Source: CAYLJJ01 sp964384025 (GTDB lineage Bacteria > Myxococcota_A > Bradymonadia > UBA7976 > UBA1532). Taken from it: a stretch of 64,000 bases of DNA. The notes under the pieces are model-generated. The model was given only the letters and a program-made list of their open reading frames with translations, was not told the DNA's origin and did not search any database. The translations under genes and the position numbers were made by a program. Every line of letters starts with the position of its first letter. The stretch's first letter is position 1. This document shows positions 34,025-42,913 of the stretch, piece after piece. The stretch is taken from the NCBI GenBank assembly GCA_964384025.1, contig CAYLJJ010000003.1, positions 62,001 to 126,000 of the forward strand. Reading direction: 5' to 3'.

Positions 34025-35371
34025 TCACTCCTTGGCCTTAACATTCCAAACTGTAAGAGCCAGGATGAGAGAGAGGGTGGCGGCTCCCATCCAAAATTGG
34101 ATCGGGACGCTGAAGTCGTAGTGATCTTTGCCCTGAGCATCAACAAAATGCCCCGCCTGGATTAGGCTGCCGCTGATCCAATCTTGAGCGGCAGCGCCCA
34201 GATAGCTAAAGAGCCCCAGGATCCCTTTGACCGCGCCCGCCGCTCGCTTGGAGAAGGCATCTAGGGCGGTAAGCCCCGCCAAAAAGACGATGAGCCCCCC
34301 AATGGCGAAACCAAAGAGAGAGACGCTGAGGATATCCAGCCAGCGCTGCCCGCTGGGGCCGTAGAAGAAGAGGGACATAGAGCCGATCAGGAGCAGGCCA
34401 TAGAGCAAGGTGGGGATGTTGCGGCGTGAGCTGAAGAGACGATCTGAGATGATACCGCAGAGGGAGGCTCCAAAGAGCCCCAAGATGGGATAGAAGGCCA
34501 GGATACCCCCCGCCTCCACCAAGCCATAGCCCTTGGCCTCCTGAAGGTAGAAGATCCCCCAGTTGTTCATCGCATAGCGCGCCATATACATGCTGGCGCT
34601 GCTGAGGCCCAAGATCCAGATGACCGGGCTCTTGATCACCTCAAGCTGAAGCGCGCCAACAGAGCCCTTCATTGGGGGGCCTGCGGAGTCATCCTCTTTG
34701 TACTCAGAGACATGGGGGAGGCCGTAGGTCTGTGGGCGATCCCGGAGGGTCTTAAAGAGGATCAGGGCAACCCCTAAAGCGAGGAGACCAGGGCCGATAA
34801 AGCCCCAACGCCAGCCCAAGACAGCCACCAAAGCTGCTGTCCCCACAAAGGTGATCCCTTCTCCGATACTGTGAGAGGCTGCCCAGAGCCCATAGTAGCT
34901 CCCTCGCTCCCGGTTGCTGAACCACTGACATAGAGAGACAACACAGGGGGCGGAGCCGATGGACTGAAACCAGCCGTTGAGGCCCCAGAGGATCAGGAAG
35001 GCCCAGAAGGTGTTGTTGAAACCAAAGAGGAGGTTGACCACCGCTGAGGCCAGTAGAGCGGAAGAGATAAAACGCCGGATATTGCTGCGATCCGACAGGA
35101 ATCCGTTGATGAACTTCCCAAAGGCATAGACAAAGAGCAGGACAAAGCCCACCTTGCCCATCTGCGCCACGTCGAGGACCCCCGCCTCAAGCATCGGCTT
35201 CTTGGCTACCGAGAGGCTGAGGCGGCAGGTGTAGAAGACACCATAACCAAGGGTGGTGCTGAGGAAGACGCTCCAACGGCTGGACTCATAGAGGCGCCGG
35301 ATCAACCCAGGCTCCTCAATGGGCACCCTATCGGGGCCGGTCTTATAGAAGTCGATGATTCTCTTGGGCAT
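34025..35371 (-). CDS. Organophosphate:phosphate antiporter family (GlpT/UhpT-like) transporter
   Basis: Major facilitator superfamily protein of 448 aa with 12 predicted membrane helices. The N-terminal half has the OPA family marks: LGYGVFYTCRLSLSVAKKPM after helix 1, GKFINGFLSDR in the loop after helix 2, and GSAPCVVSLCQWFSNRERGSYYGLW. Members exchange glycerol-3-phosphate, hexose-6-phosphates or phosphoglycerate for phosphate; the substrate cannot be told from sequence. ATG 35371 is chosen because upstream residues look non-coding and would overlap the divergent promoter region. It shares a 118-bp spacer with the divergent beta-propeller gene. Confidence 0.92.
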   Translation of the reverse strand: MPKRIIDFYKTGPDRVPIEEPGLIRRLYESSRWSVFLSTTLGYGVFYTCRLSLSVAKKPMLEAGVLDVAQMGKVGFVLLFVYAFGKFINGFLSDRSNIRRFISSALLASAVVNLLFGFNNTFWAFLILWGLNGWFQSIGSAPCVVSLCQWFSNRERGSYYGLWAASHSIGEGITFVGTAALVAVLGWRWGFIGPGLLALGVALILFKTLRDRPQTYGLPHVSEYKEDDSAGPPMKGSVGALQLEVIKSPVIWILGLSSASMYMARYAMNNWGIFYLQEAKGYGLVEAGGILAFYPILGLFGASLCGIISDRLFSSRRNIPTLLYGLLLIGSMSLFFYGPSGQRWLDILSVSLFGFAIGGLIVFLAGLTALDAFSKRAAGAVKGILGLFSYLGAAAQDWISGSLIQAGHFVDAQGKDHYDFSVPIQFWMGAATLSLILALTVWNVKAKE

Positions 35372-35489
35372 GAGCGGGAGTGTAGAGGCTTCGGGTCGCC
35401 TCAGGAACGCTCTCCAAACAAAAATTCTCTGTGAGGTTTTCAAGCAGCAGCGTCAGGCAAGCAGTCTACAAAATTTTCCCAGGAGAAAG

Positions 35490-38400
35490 ATGATGTCCTT
35501 TCGAATAAGCCTCCTTGCGCTGAGTGCCCTGCTCCTCTTCGCCTGTGAGATAGACGAGAGCGCCTCTACTCAAGACTCTGGCGCAGGTGGGAGCCCCGAG
35601 CCTGCACCGGGTGCTGAAGAGTTCCTCTCTGCCAATCCCTACCATCCCAGGAGCTCAAACAGAGACAACTGGGATACAGATGGCGGAATGGCCAGCTCTG
35701 TTGACGCCGGGATGGCTGGCGGCGGTGGCGAAGCGGGCAGCGGTGGTGAACAGGGAGAGGAGCGCGGCATCGAAGAGGCTGATATCCTCAAACTGGTGGG
35801 TGAACGACTTTACGCTCTCTCGCTCTATCGTGGCTTACTTATTGTAGATCTCTCAAATCCAGAAGATCTTCAGATCCTGGGACGCCATCAGACCTACGGT
35901 CAACCCTTTGAGATGTATCTTCGAGATGGGATCGCCTATATCATCTTCTCCTCTTACTGGAGCTATGAGTGGGATCCAGAAGAGGGAGGGGAGCTTGATC
36001 AGAGCACACGCATCTTGCTCCTTGATGTTGAAGATCCAGAGGCGATTGAGGAGCTTGGCCTCTTTGAGTTGCAGGGCCGCATCAGCGACAGTCGCCTCGT
36101 TGGAGATGTGCTCTACGCTGTAACTCAAAGCAACTGCTGGGATTGCTATGAGCAGGGACAAGAGACCCTGCTCAGCTCCCTTAATATTGAAGACCCCCAA
36201 GCGATTCACATCGTCGATCAGCTCTCTATCCCTGGAGAAAGTTGGTATCAACGCAGCATTCACGTCAACGAGCAGCGTATCTATATCTCCTCCTTTGACT
36301 GGGATCATGAAACCTCTGAGATTCAGGTCGCGGATATCTCCGATCCCAGTGGGCTGCTTCGAGAGGGAGCCTCTCTCCCGATCCAGGGAGTAGTACAGAG
36401 TCGTTGGCAGATGAGCGAGCATCGGGGGATTTTCAGAGTGATCAGTCAACCCTCAGGCTGGAACAATCAAACTTCTCCCAAGGTGGAGACCTTCCAAGTG
36501 AACTCCTCAGAGGAGCTTCTGCCCCTGGGAGAGCTCAGCTTGGAGCTGCCTCGACCTGAGAGCCTACAGAGCGTACGCTTTGATGGAGATCGTGCCTATG
36601 CGGTGACCTTTGAGCGAACCGATCCCCTCTTCGTCATCGATCTCAAGGATCCTGCTCAGCCCAAACAGCGAGGTGCTTTAGAGATCCCCGGCTGGCTCTA
36701 TCATATGGAGCCCCGAGGGGATCGTCTCTTGGCCATCGGCTTTGATGAGCGAGAAGCCTCCTCTCTGGCTGTTTCTCTCTTTGATGTCTCCGATATGGAC
36801 CACCCCAGCATGCTCAGTCGGGTCAACTTTGGAGCGGAGTGGGGTTATATGCCAGAGGACCAAGATCGCATCCACAAAGCTTTTAAGATCCTCGATGAAC
36901 ATGAGCTGATTTTAATGCCCTTTGCGGGCTGGAGCACTGATTTTGGGTATGAAAGTTATGACCAATATCACAGTGGTGTTCAACTCATCGGTTGGAGTGA
37001 TGATCGACTCTCAAAGCGAGGGGTTGCTCCTCATCACGGTAACGCCCGCCGAAGTTTTATTAAAAATGACCAGCTCTTCGCCCTCTCCGATGAACGCATC
37101 GAAGCTTTTAACATCTCCAATCGGGATCAACCTCGCTCTATCGACACTCTGCTCCTGGCCCGCACGGTCTATCGTATGGTCCAGGTGGGAGAATATATTG
37201 TTCAACTCTCCAGTGACTGGTGGAGCGGAGAGCTGATGTTGGACATCAACCCCATCGAGGCTCCCGATCAAGCTGAGCCTTTGACCCGCCTGAATATCGA
37301 TGATTTAGTCGAACAAGAGGAGGAATATTATGGCTATTTCTATTATGGGAACAGTCGGCTCTTTGCACATGGTGATCGAGTCAGTCTGGTCTGGGAGAAG
37401 GATTGGGAGAGTATAGAGCTTTTGACCTTCGATCTCTCAAACCCTCTTGATCCTCGACTCCTAGCCCACAACACCCTAGCGATCCATTTTCCATATCAGG
37501 AAGGTTGGTGGGGGCAATCTACGGTTGAGAGCGGGGAGAGCATCTTAATGATCGGCGATCGGCTGATTATTCGAGGAAGAGAGCGCTACTATGATTACCG
37601 TTATGATTGCGATTATGACGATGGCTATGATCGCGGCCATGACTGTGATTATGAAGAGGATGAGAAGAGTGAGGCGATCATCACTGGCTCAGGAGAAGAG
37701 TTCCCCTTCACAGGCAGAGAAGAGCTTATCATTATCGACCTCAGCCGACCTGAAGAACCCCAAATTTATGGTGTAGATCTCCCCAGCGATGAACCTGTCG
37801 GAGCCTTAATGGCTGTCGAGAATCTGCTCCTCAGTTCCCACCTTGAGCGGCTCGATGAACGAGAAGATCAGGTTCGCTTCTACCTTGATCGTGTTGATCT
37901 CTCAGGAGAGAAGCCTCGGCTCCTTTCCAAAGTCAACATCCCAGGTAGCCTCATCAGCCTTGATCCTTCAAATGGGCGGATGATCACCGTGGATTACCAG
38001 ATCGAGACATTCGCTGCGGAGGGTTGGGAGAGCTGCTATGAGCGCTGGGGAGAGAGGGGTGATTGGGATATGGATGGGGTCTGTTATCGCCTCAACCGCT
38101 CCATCAATCTGCTCTCTTTCCAAGGAGGAGAGCGAGCGCAGCTCCTTGAGCGCCACAGCTTCTCAGAGCGACCTCTCTACAATATTCAACTCTCTGGAGA
38201 GCAGCTCTTTGTCGAACTACGAGAGCAGGAATATTACTGGAGTGATTCTTCTGAAGAAGATCCCCGCCCTCTACTTCAGCGCTATCGTATCCAGGGAGAG
38301 AGCCTGAGCCTTGAAGGGGAGCTTCGTATGATGAGCCCCTGGACTTGGCTCTATAAGGCCCAAGGAGATCAAGCGATCATCCTCTCCGATTCTCCTCCAG

Positions 38401-38561
38401 CCCTCTTCATCTATGAGGGAGACTCAGAGGGCCAACTTCAAGTGGTTCAGGAAAGCTTGCTGACAGGCTATGGCTATGATGTCATCATCGGTGAAGAGGT
38501 TGTGCTCTCAGCTAACGCGACAGCAGGCGTTCAACGGATCCCGCTTCGGGCAGAACCTTAA
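35490..38561 (+). CDS. Secreted beta-propeller (PF09826-type) lipoprotein
   Basis: Lipoprotein of 1023 aa: signal peptide then LLLFAC, a Gly/Ser linker (about 25-95), then the conserved entry motif of the beta-propeller family PF09826 (RGIEEADILKLVGERLYAL). Blade repeats with VDLSNPED, LLDVEDPE and VVDI/VIDLKDP motifs fill the rest, enough for two propellers. A Tyr/Asp-rich insertion (about 698-727; YDYRYDCDYDDGYD) containing Cys interrupts one blade and may bind metal. ATG 35490 or 35493, with AGGAG upstream. Enzyme activity is not indicated. The stop overlaps the convergent kinase-DsbA gene by 4 bp. Confidence 0.9.
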   Translation: MMSFRISLLALSALLLFACEIDESASTQDSGAGGSPEPAPGAEEFLSANPYHPRSSNRDNWDTDGGMASSVDAGMAGGGGEAGSGGEQGEERGIEEADILKLVGERLYALSLYRGLLIVDLSNPEDLQILGRHQTYGQPFEMYLRDGIAYIIFSSYWSYEWDPEEGGELDQSTRILLLDVEDPEAIEELGLFELQGRISDSRLVGDVLYAVTQSNCWDCYEQGQETLLSSLNIEDPQAIHIVDQLSIPGESWYQRSIHVNEQRIYISSFDWDHETSEIQVADISDPSGLLREGASLPIQGVVQSRWQMSEHRGIFRVISQPSGWNNQTSPKVETFQVNSSEELLPLGELSLELPRPESLQSVRFDGDRAYAVTFERTDPLFVIDLKDPAQPKQRGALEIPGWLYHMEPRGDRLLAIGFDEREASSLAVSLFDVSDMDHPSMLSRVNFGAEWGYMPEDQDRIHKAFKILDEHELILMPFAGWSTDFGYESYDQYHSGVQLIGWSDDRLSKRGVAPHHGNARRSFIKNDQLFALSDERIEAFNISNRDQPRSIDTLLLARTVYRMVQVGEYIVQLSSDWWSGELMLDINPIEAPDQAEPLTRLNIDDLVEQEEEYYGYFYYGNSRLFAHGDRVSLVWEKDWESIELLTFDLSNPLDPRLLAHNTLAIHFPYQEGWWGQSTVESGESILMIGDRLIIRGRERYYDYRYDCDYDDGYDRGHDCDYEEDEKSEAIITGSGEEFPFTGREELIIIDLSRPEEPQIYGVDLPSDEPVGALMAVENLLLSSHLERLDEREDQVRFYLDRVDLSGEKPRLLSKVNIPGSLISLDPSNGRMITVDYQIETFAAEGWESCYERWGERGDWDMDGVCYRLNRSINLLSFQGGERAQLLERHSFSERPLYNIQLSGEQLFVELREQEYYWSDSSEEDPRPLLQRYRIQGESLSLEGELRMMSPWTWLYKAQGDQAIILSDSPPALFIYEGDSEGQLQVVQESLLTGYGYDVIIGEEVVLSANATAGVQRIPLRAEP

Positions 38562-41152
38562 GGAGAAATCTGCACTCCATTCTTGATGATCTCTTCATAG
38601 ACCCTCTCTCTCGCGATCCCTCCAAACAGCATCGCCCTCGCCTTCCCCAACTCAACATCGATCAGCTTCTCAAAATTCTCAAAGGGCTGCGCGCCGATCA
38701 GTTTGCGACCATTGATAAAAAAGGTTGGGGTTCCATTAGCACCAACTGAGCGTGCCAGCTTCTGATCAGCTTCGATCTGAGGGAGAAACTTTTTGCTCTT
38801 CAGGTGGGACTTGAATCGCCTCATCTTGAGGCCCAGCTTCCGGGCATAGCTGTTTAAATCTGAGCGCTCCAGTGCGCGCTGATTCTCAAAGAGGAGATCG
38901 TGCATCTGCCAAAATTTTCCCTGGGCGCCTGCAGCCAGAGCAGCTTGAGCCGCCAGCTTGGCGTGCTTATGAAAAGGCAGAGGGTTGTGTTTAAAGATGA
39001 GGCGGACCTTCTTGCCATATTTCTCTTTAACCCTCTTGAGAGTCGGTCCTACTTTACTGCAATAGGGACACTGGAACTCACTGAACTCTACGATGGTGAT
39101 CAAAGCGCTCTTGGGGCCCTTGGCGTTGTACCTTTTCCCCAAGGAGACTTTGTAAACGGTCTCATCTGCCAGGAGGCTCGGCTTGGCGCGGGGCTTAAGA
39201 GGAGCGCCCGCCTCGGTCGCGCCATGAGCTGTGAGCTGAGCGTAGATCTGATCGCGAGGGGTCCCCTCTCTAATGAGAGCCTTGGCCCTCTTGATCTCCT
39301 CATCGATGATCAACTTAAAAGCTTCGATGGGGCGTGCGCCTGCCAGCTTGCGGCCGTTGATAAAGAAGTTTGGGGTTCCTCGGGCACCAAAGAGCTGGGC
39401 GACCCTGATATCTTCATCGATGATCTTGTCCAGATCGGGGTGCTTCAGATCCGCCTCAAAATGAACCAAATTGAGTTCAATCTCTCGAGCATACTCCAAC
39501 AGCTTCTCTGGCTGCAATTCACGCTGGTTCGCGAAGAGTATATCGTGCATCTCCCAGAACTTCCCCTGCACTCTGGCAGCCAGGGTCGCTTTCGCGGCCC
39601 CCCTCGCGCTCTTATGAAAAGAGAGCGGGTTATGACGGAAGCGAAGCTGAATCTTATCTCCATAGATCTCAAGAAGCTCATCAACCCTGGCACTGGCGCG
39701 GCTACAGTAGGGGCATTGGAAGTCGCTGAACTCTACGATGGTGACCAGAGGTGCCTGGCCTCCTTTAAAGGCGCTGTCGGCAGAGAGAGGCAGCCTGTAG
39801 ATGGTCTCCTGGGGGTTCTTAAGTTTGAGCGAGTCGATAAGCTTGGGCTTGAACAGCTGATCTGGAGCTATGAGCTGCGGCTCGACCCCCTGTTCCGGTT
39901 CGATGAGCTGCTCCGACTCGATCACTTGCCCTGAATCACTCTGCTGGTCAAGCCCAAGAGATCCAAGCTCAGGTTGCCCTCTCTCGACCTCAAGAGCTGG
40001 CCCCAACTCCATCAGCTTGGGGATCAGCAGGAAAGCCAAGATCCCAAGCAGAGTAACCCCAGCCAGAATCAACGAGGTCCATAGAGTTCCAGATCTTCCT
40101 GTGGGGGCCGCTGAGCCCTGAGCTTGCTCCTCAAATCTAGGTGAGCTGGGGTCAAAAAAACGCTCATTTGAAGGATCTTCACCGAGATCCCGATTCTTTC
40201 CTTTCCCCTGCTCAAAGAGGGGGATCTCAAATCGGGAGAGCTCAGAATCCTCTTTGGGCGCCTCCTGAGAGCTTGAGGTTGAAGGTGCTACAACCTGAGC
40301 CTCCAAGGCTCTCTCAAGTTGAGCTTGGAGTTCTGAGCCTGTTGGGCGCGCCTCGGGCTCCATCGCCAACATCGCGGCGTTGATCTTATCCAGCCAACTG
40401 GGAACATCTGGACGCAGAGAGGAGAGACGAGGGAGCCCCAGCTTCTGAGCCTCCATCACAGCTGCGACGATGGCCCAGAGAGAGTCCGCTGAGGGAGGGA
40501 GTTGAACAGGAGGCCTCCCGGTCAAAAGCTGAAACAGCATCACCCCCAGAGCATAGAGATCGGTCGCAGGGCTTGGCGCCATCCCTTTTAGGGTCTCAGG
40601 AGCTAGATACTCAGGGGTGCCCATCCCAAAGCCTGCTGAGCTGAGTTGTAGAGAGTCCCGCCCCAGGGCTTTCACCAAGCCAAAGTCCAACACTTTAATC
40701 CGCAGAGCTCCGATCTCTCTCATCAAAAAGAGGTTGCCTGGCTTTACATCTCGATGGATCAAACCCTGAGCATGGGCCGCGCCCAGACCTCGTGACGCTT
40801 GCTGAATACACTCGACAGCCTTGGGCCAAGGCCAAACCTCTGGGCGACGCTTTAGCTCCTCTCCCAGGCTGTGCCCTCTCAGCAACTCCATAGGAAGATA
40901 GAGCTGCCCTCCCTCCTCAAAAGGTGGATAGCTCTCTACAATGTTGGGGTGCTTGAGCTTAACCGCGCTGCGAATTTCCCGTAGAAAACGCCCTCGCAGC
41001 TGCTCATCTGTAGAGAACTCAGGCCGGATCATCTTGAGCGCGAAGCGACCATCCATAAACTGGTGCCGCGCACGATAGACCACCCCCATTCCCCCCCGTC
41101 CGATCTCCTCCTCTAAAGTCCACTCTCGGATCCGCTGCTCTTGAAAAGCCAT
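38558..41152 (-). CDS. Transmembrane Ser/Thr kinase fused to two DsbA-like thioredoxin domains
   Basis: Protein of 864 aa with an unusual architecture. Residues 12-285 are a Hanks kinase with Gly loop GRGGMGVVY, Lys40, HRDVKPGN (D135), DFG (156-158) and APE, all intact. After a linker there is one membrane helix (about 357-380), so the C-terminal half should be periplasmic. Two DsbA/thioredoxin_4-type domains follow (about 450-640 and 665-864), each with FQCPYC (Cys480/483 and Cys695/698), HNPL, GKFWxMHDxLF and the cis-Pro segment GTPxFFING. Both look redox-competent. I infer coupling of envelope thiol state to cytoplasmic phosphorylation. ATG with GGAAG upstream; the 3' end overlaps the convergent propeller gene by 4 bp. 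Confidence 0.93.
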   Translation of the reverse strand: MAFQEQRIREWTLEEEIGRGGMGVVYRARHQFMDGRFALKMIRPEFSTDEQLRGRFLREIRSAVKLKHPNIVESYPPFEEGGQLYLPMELLRGHSLGEELKRRPEVWPWPKAVECIQQASRGLGAAHAQGLIHRDVKPGNLFLMREIGALRIKVLDFGLVKALGRDSLQLSSAGFGMGTPEYLAPETLKGMAPSPATDLYALGVMLFQLLTGRPPVQLPPSADSLWAIVAAVMEAQKLGLPRLSSLRPDVPSWLDKINAAMLAMEPEARPTGSELQAQLERALEAQVVAPSTSSSQEAPKEDSELSRFEIPLFEQGKGKNRDLGEDPSNERFFDPSSPRFEEQAQGSAAPTGRSGTLWTSLILAGVTLLGILAFLLIPKLMELGPALEVERGQPELGSLGLDQQSDSGQVIESEQLIEPEQGVEPQLIAPDQLFKPKLIDSLKLKNPQETIYRLPLSADSAFKGGQAPLVTIVEFSDFQCPYCSRASARVDELLEIYGDKIQLRFRHNPLSFHKSARGAAKATLAARVQGKFWEMHDILFANQRELQPEKLLEYAREIELNLVHFEADLKHPDLDKIIDEDIRVAQLFGARGTPNFFINGRKLAGARPIEAFKLIIDEEIKRAKALIREGTPRDQIYAQLTAHGATEAGAPLKPRAKPSLLADETVYKVSLGKRYNAKGPKSALITIVEFSEFQCPYCSKVGPTLKRVKEKYGKKVRLIFKHNPLPFHKHAKLAAQAALAAGAQGKFWQMHDLLFENQRALERSDLNSYARKLGLKMRRFKSHLKSKKFLPQIEADQKLARSVGANGTPTFFINGRKLIGAQPFENFEKLIDVELGKARAMLFGGIARERVYEEIIKNGVQISP

Positions 41153-41181
41153 GTTTGCTTCCGGTCTCAGCCTCTAGGTTT

Positions 41182-42549
41182 TCAATCGATCCCCACCGCA
41201 GCTTCTACCTCACTGAGACTCTTAGGTGCACCTTGACTTAAGATCTCTGCTCCCTGATCAGTCACCAGGATGTCATCTTCGATGCGGATCCCTCGAACAT
41301 CCTGGAAATCTTTGAGGCGATCTAGGTTGAGGCGCCCCTTGACTTGGGCAAAGCGCTCTGGCTGCTTTAGGATGCTGGGGATCTGATAGAAGCCCGGCTC
41401 GATGGTCAGGGTCATCCCAACCTCCAGCTCTCGATCTAGGCGCAGAGAGCGGAGCCCGAAGGTCTTGGAGCGCTCAATCCAGGGGGCATAACCCGCTCGA
41501 TCTCCTAAATCCTCCATATCATGGACATCTAGACCCAGGAGATGCCCGATTCCATGAGGCATAAAGAGGGCGTGGAGGTTATCCACCATCAGCTCATCTA
41601 CGCTCCCCTGCAAGATCTCCAGATGGACCAACCCAGCGGTCAACGCACGGCAAGCTTCCAGGTGGATCTCTCGAAAGCGGACACCCGGTTGAATCAGCGC
41701 TAAGGCCGCTGCTTGAGCGCTCAGAACCAACTGATAGATCTCCGCTTGGCTGGAGCTGAAGCGCCCTGAGACTGGCCAGGTGCGGCTCACATCTCCAGCG
41801 TAACCTCCCCGCGTCTCCGCGCCCAGATCTGAGAGGAGTAGATCTCCCTCCTGCAGCAGGTCTTCATGCCCCGAGTTGTGTAGAATCTCCCCTCGGGTGG
41901 TGATGATCGAGGGGAAGGAGCAGCTCATCCCCTCTCTCATAAGATAGCCCTCCATCACCCCGCGGATCTCCCAAGCGCGCATCCCTGGATGGGTCGCAGC
42001 CATCCCTAGACGCTGCGCCCGAGCGCTGGCTTGAGCAGCCTCCCTCAGTGCAGAGAGGGCGGCTTTATCCTGGATGATTCGGCTGACCACCAGAGCTTCA
42101 ACCAGAGGAAGATCCATCGGATCAAAGTGCCCCAATTGGATAGGGCGCTGAAGATATTGGGATTGCTTCTTACGACTGGCTGCGTCCATCGCTGGGATGG
42201 TTGCGACTGGGCCGTTGAGAGCGGCGGGGAGCTGCTCTAGAGAGCGCAGCTCTAAACCCAACTCGGTGGAGAGGGCAGCACGCTCTTGCTGAGGACCATG
42301 CCAGATCAGATCAACGGGATCTTCGGCGGGGAGGAAGAGTTGCGCCTCGGCCTCTTTTCCAAAGCAGAGCCAAGCACCCTGGAAAGAGCGCCCGACGAGG
42401 TGTAGGAAGTGGGAGCTGGCTCGAAAGGGGAGGGGGTTAGCGGGGTAGTTCCTGGGGCTCGCCATCCCTGAGGGGATCAGCGCCCGTTGACCGTTAAGGG
42501 CTTGGGCAAACTGAAGCCTCCTCTTCTCAAGAATCTCTGTGGGGATCAT
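41182..42549 (-). CDS. Xaa-Pro aminopeptidase (M24B)
   Basis: Metallopeptidase of 455 aa that removes N-terminal residues preceding proline. The N-terminal creatinase/AMP-N domain (about 1-170, with FLHLVGRSFQGAWLCF) precedes the pita-bread domain. The five metal ligands are visible: Asp in LLSDLGAE, Asp in AGDVSRTW, His in MPHGIGHLLGLDVHD, Glu in TIEPGFY and Glu in GIRIEDDIL. ATG 42549 is used; longer in-frame versions would run into the divergent small lipoprotein gene and its ribosome site. It lies 29 bp downstream of the kinase-DsbA gene's start on the same strand, that is, upstream of it in transcription. Confidence 0.93.
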   Translation of the reverse strand: MIPTEILEKRRLQFAQALNGQRALIPSGMASPRNYPANPLPFRASSHFLHLVGRSFQGAWLCFGKEAEAQLFLPAEDPVDLIWHGPQQERAALSTELGLELRSLEQLPAALNGPVATIPAMDAASRKKQSQYLQRPIQLGHFDPMDLPLVEALVVSRIIQDKAALSALREAAQASARAQRLGMAATHPGMRAWEIRGVMEGYLMREGMSCSFPSIITTRGEILHNSGHEDLLQEGDLLLSDLGAETRGGYAGDVSRTWPVSGRFSSSQAEIYQLVLSAQAAALALIQPGVRFREIHLEACRALTAGLVHLEILQGSVDELMVDNLHALFMPHGIGHLLGLDVHDMEDLGDRAGYAPWIERSKTFGLRSLRLDRELEVGMTLTIEPGFYQIPSILKQPERFAQVKGRLNLDRLKDFQDVRGIRIEDDILVTDQGAEILSQGAPKSLSEVEAAVGID

Positions 42550-42667
42550 CAGCTCTCTCTCACTCTTGGAGAGGCGATGCTGCCAGATCTCCTCTCTCCA
42601 GAGAAACTTTCTTTTCTCAAGGACTCCTCTAAGCCCTATAGTTTCAGGGTCTATATAGGAGCCCAAG

Positions 42668-42913
42668 ATGAACCGCTTGACCCGCGCTGCCCTCTGGGGC
42701 CTCACCCTCTTGGCTCCAGCCACCATCGTGGCCTGTTATGGCACAATCGACGACGGCTACTATGATGCTGCTGAGGATGTCAGGCCTCAAGATGGTGCTG
42801 CTGAAGCCAACACACAAAAAGAGGCTGGCACACAGGATCAGGGAGAAATCGAACAAGATCAGGGAGAGAGCCACCCTGCGCAGCCCGCCAAAGAGGCTGA
42901 GCGGAGCCCATGA
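42668..42913 (+). CDS. Small lipoprotein of an rSAM/lipoprotein system
   Basis: Protein of 81 aa: signal peptide (RLTRAALWGLTLLAPATIV) then ACYGTIDDGYYD, so a mature lipoprotein of about 60 residues starting Cys-Tyr-Gly and continuing as a flexible Gln/Asp/Glu/Ala-rich chain. In the rSAM/lipoprotein families (TIGR04133/TIGR04134, as I recall them from Bacteroides) a short lipoprotein with CxYG after the lipobox sits beside a SPASM radical SAM enzyme, as here. ATG with AGGAG 6 nt upstream. Its TGA overlaps the ATG of the radical SAM gene (ATGA), so the two are translationally coupled. It is the likely substrate or partner. Confidence 0.82.
   Translation: MNRLTRAALWGLTLLAPATIVACYGTIDDGYYDAAEDVRPQDGAAEANTQKEAGTQDQGEIEQDQGESHPAQPAKEAERSP

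Noticed and set aside
38900..39934. 344-codon plus-strand open frame
   Set aside because: Antisense to the kinase-DsbA gene, whose motifs are unmistakable; the frame lacks any family signature.
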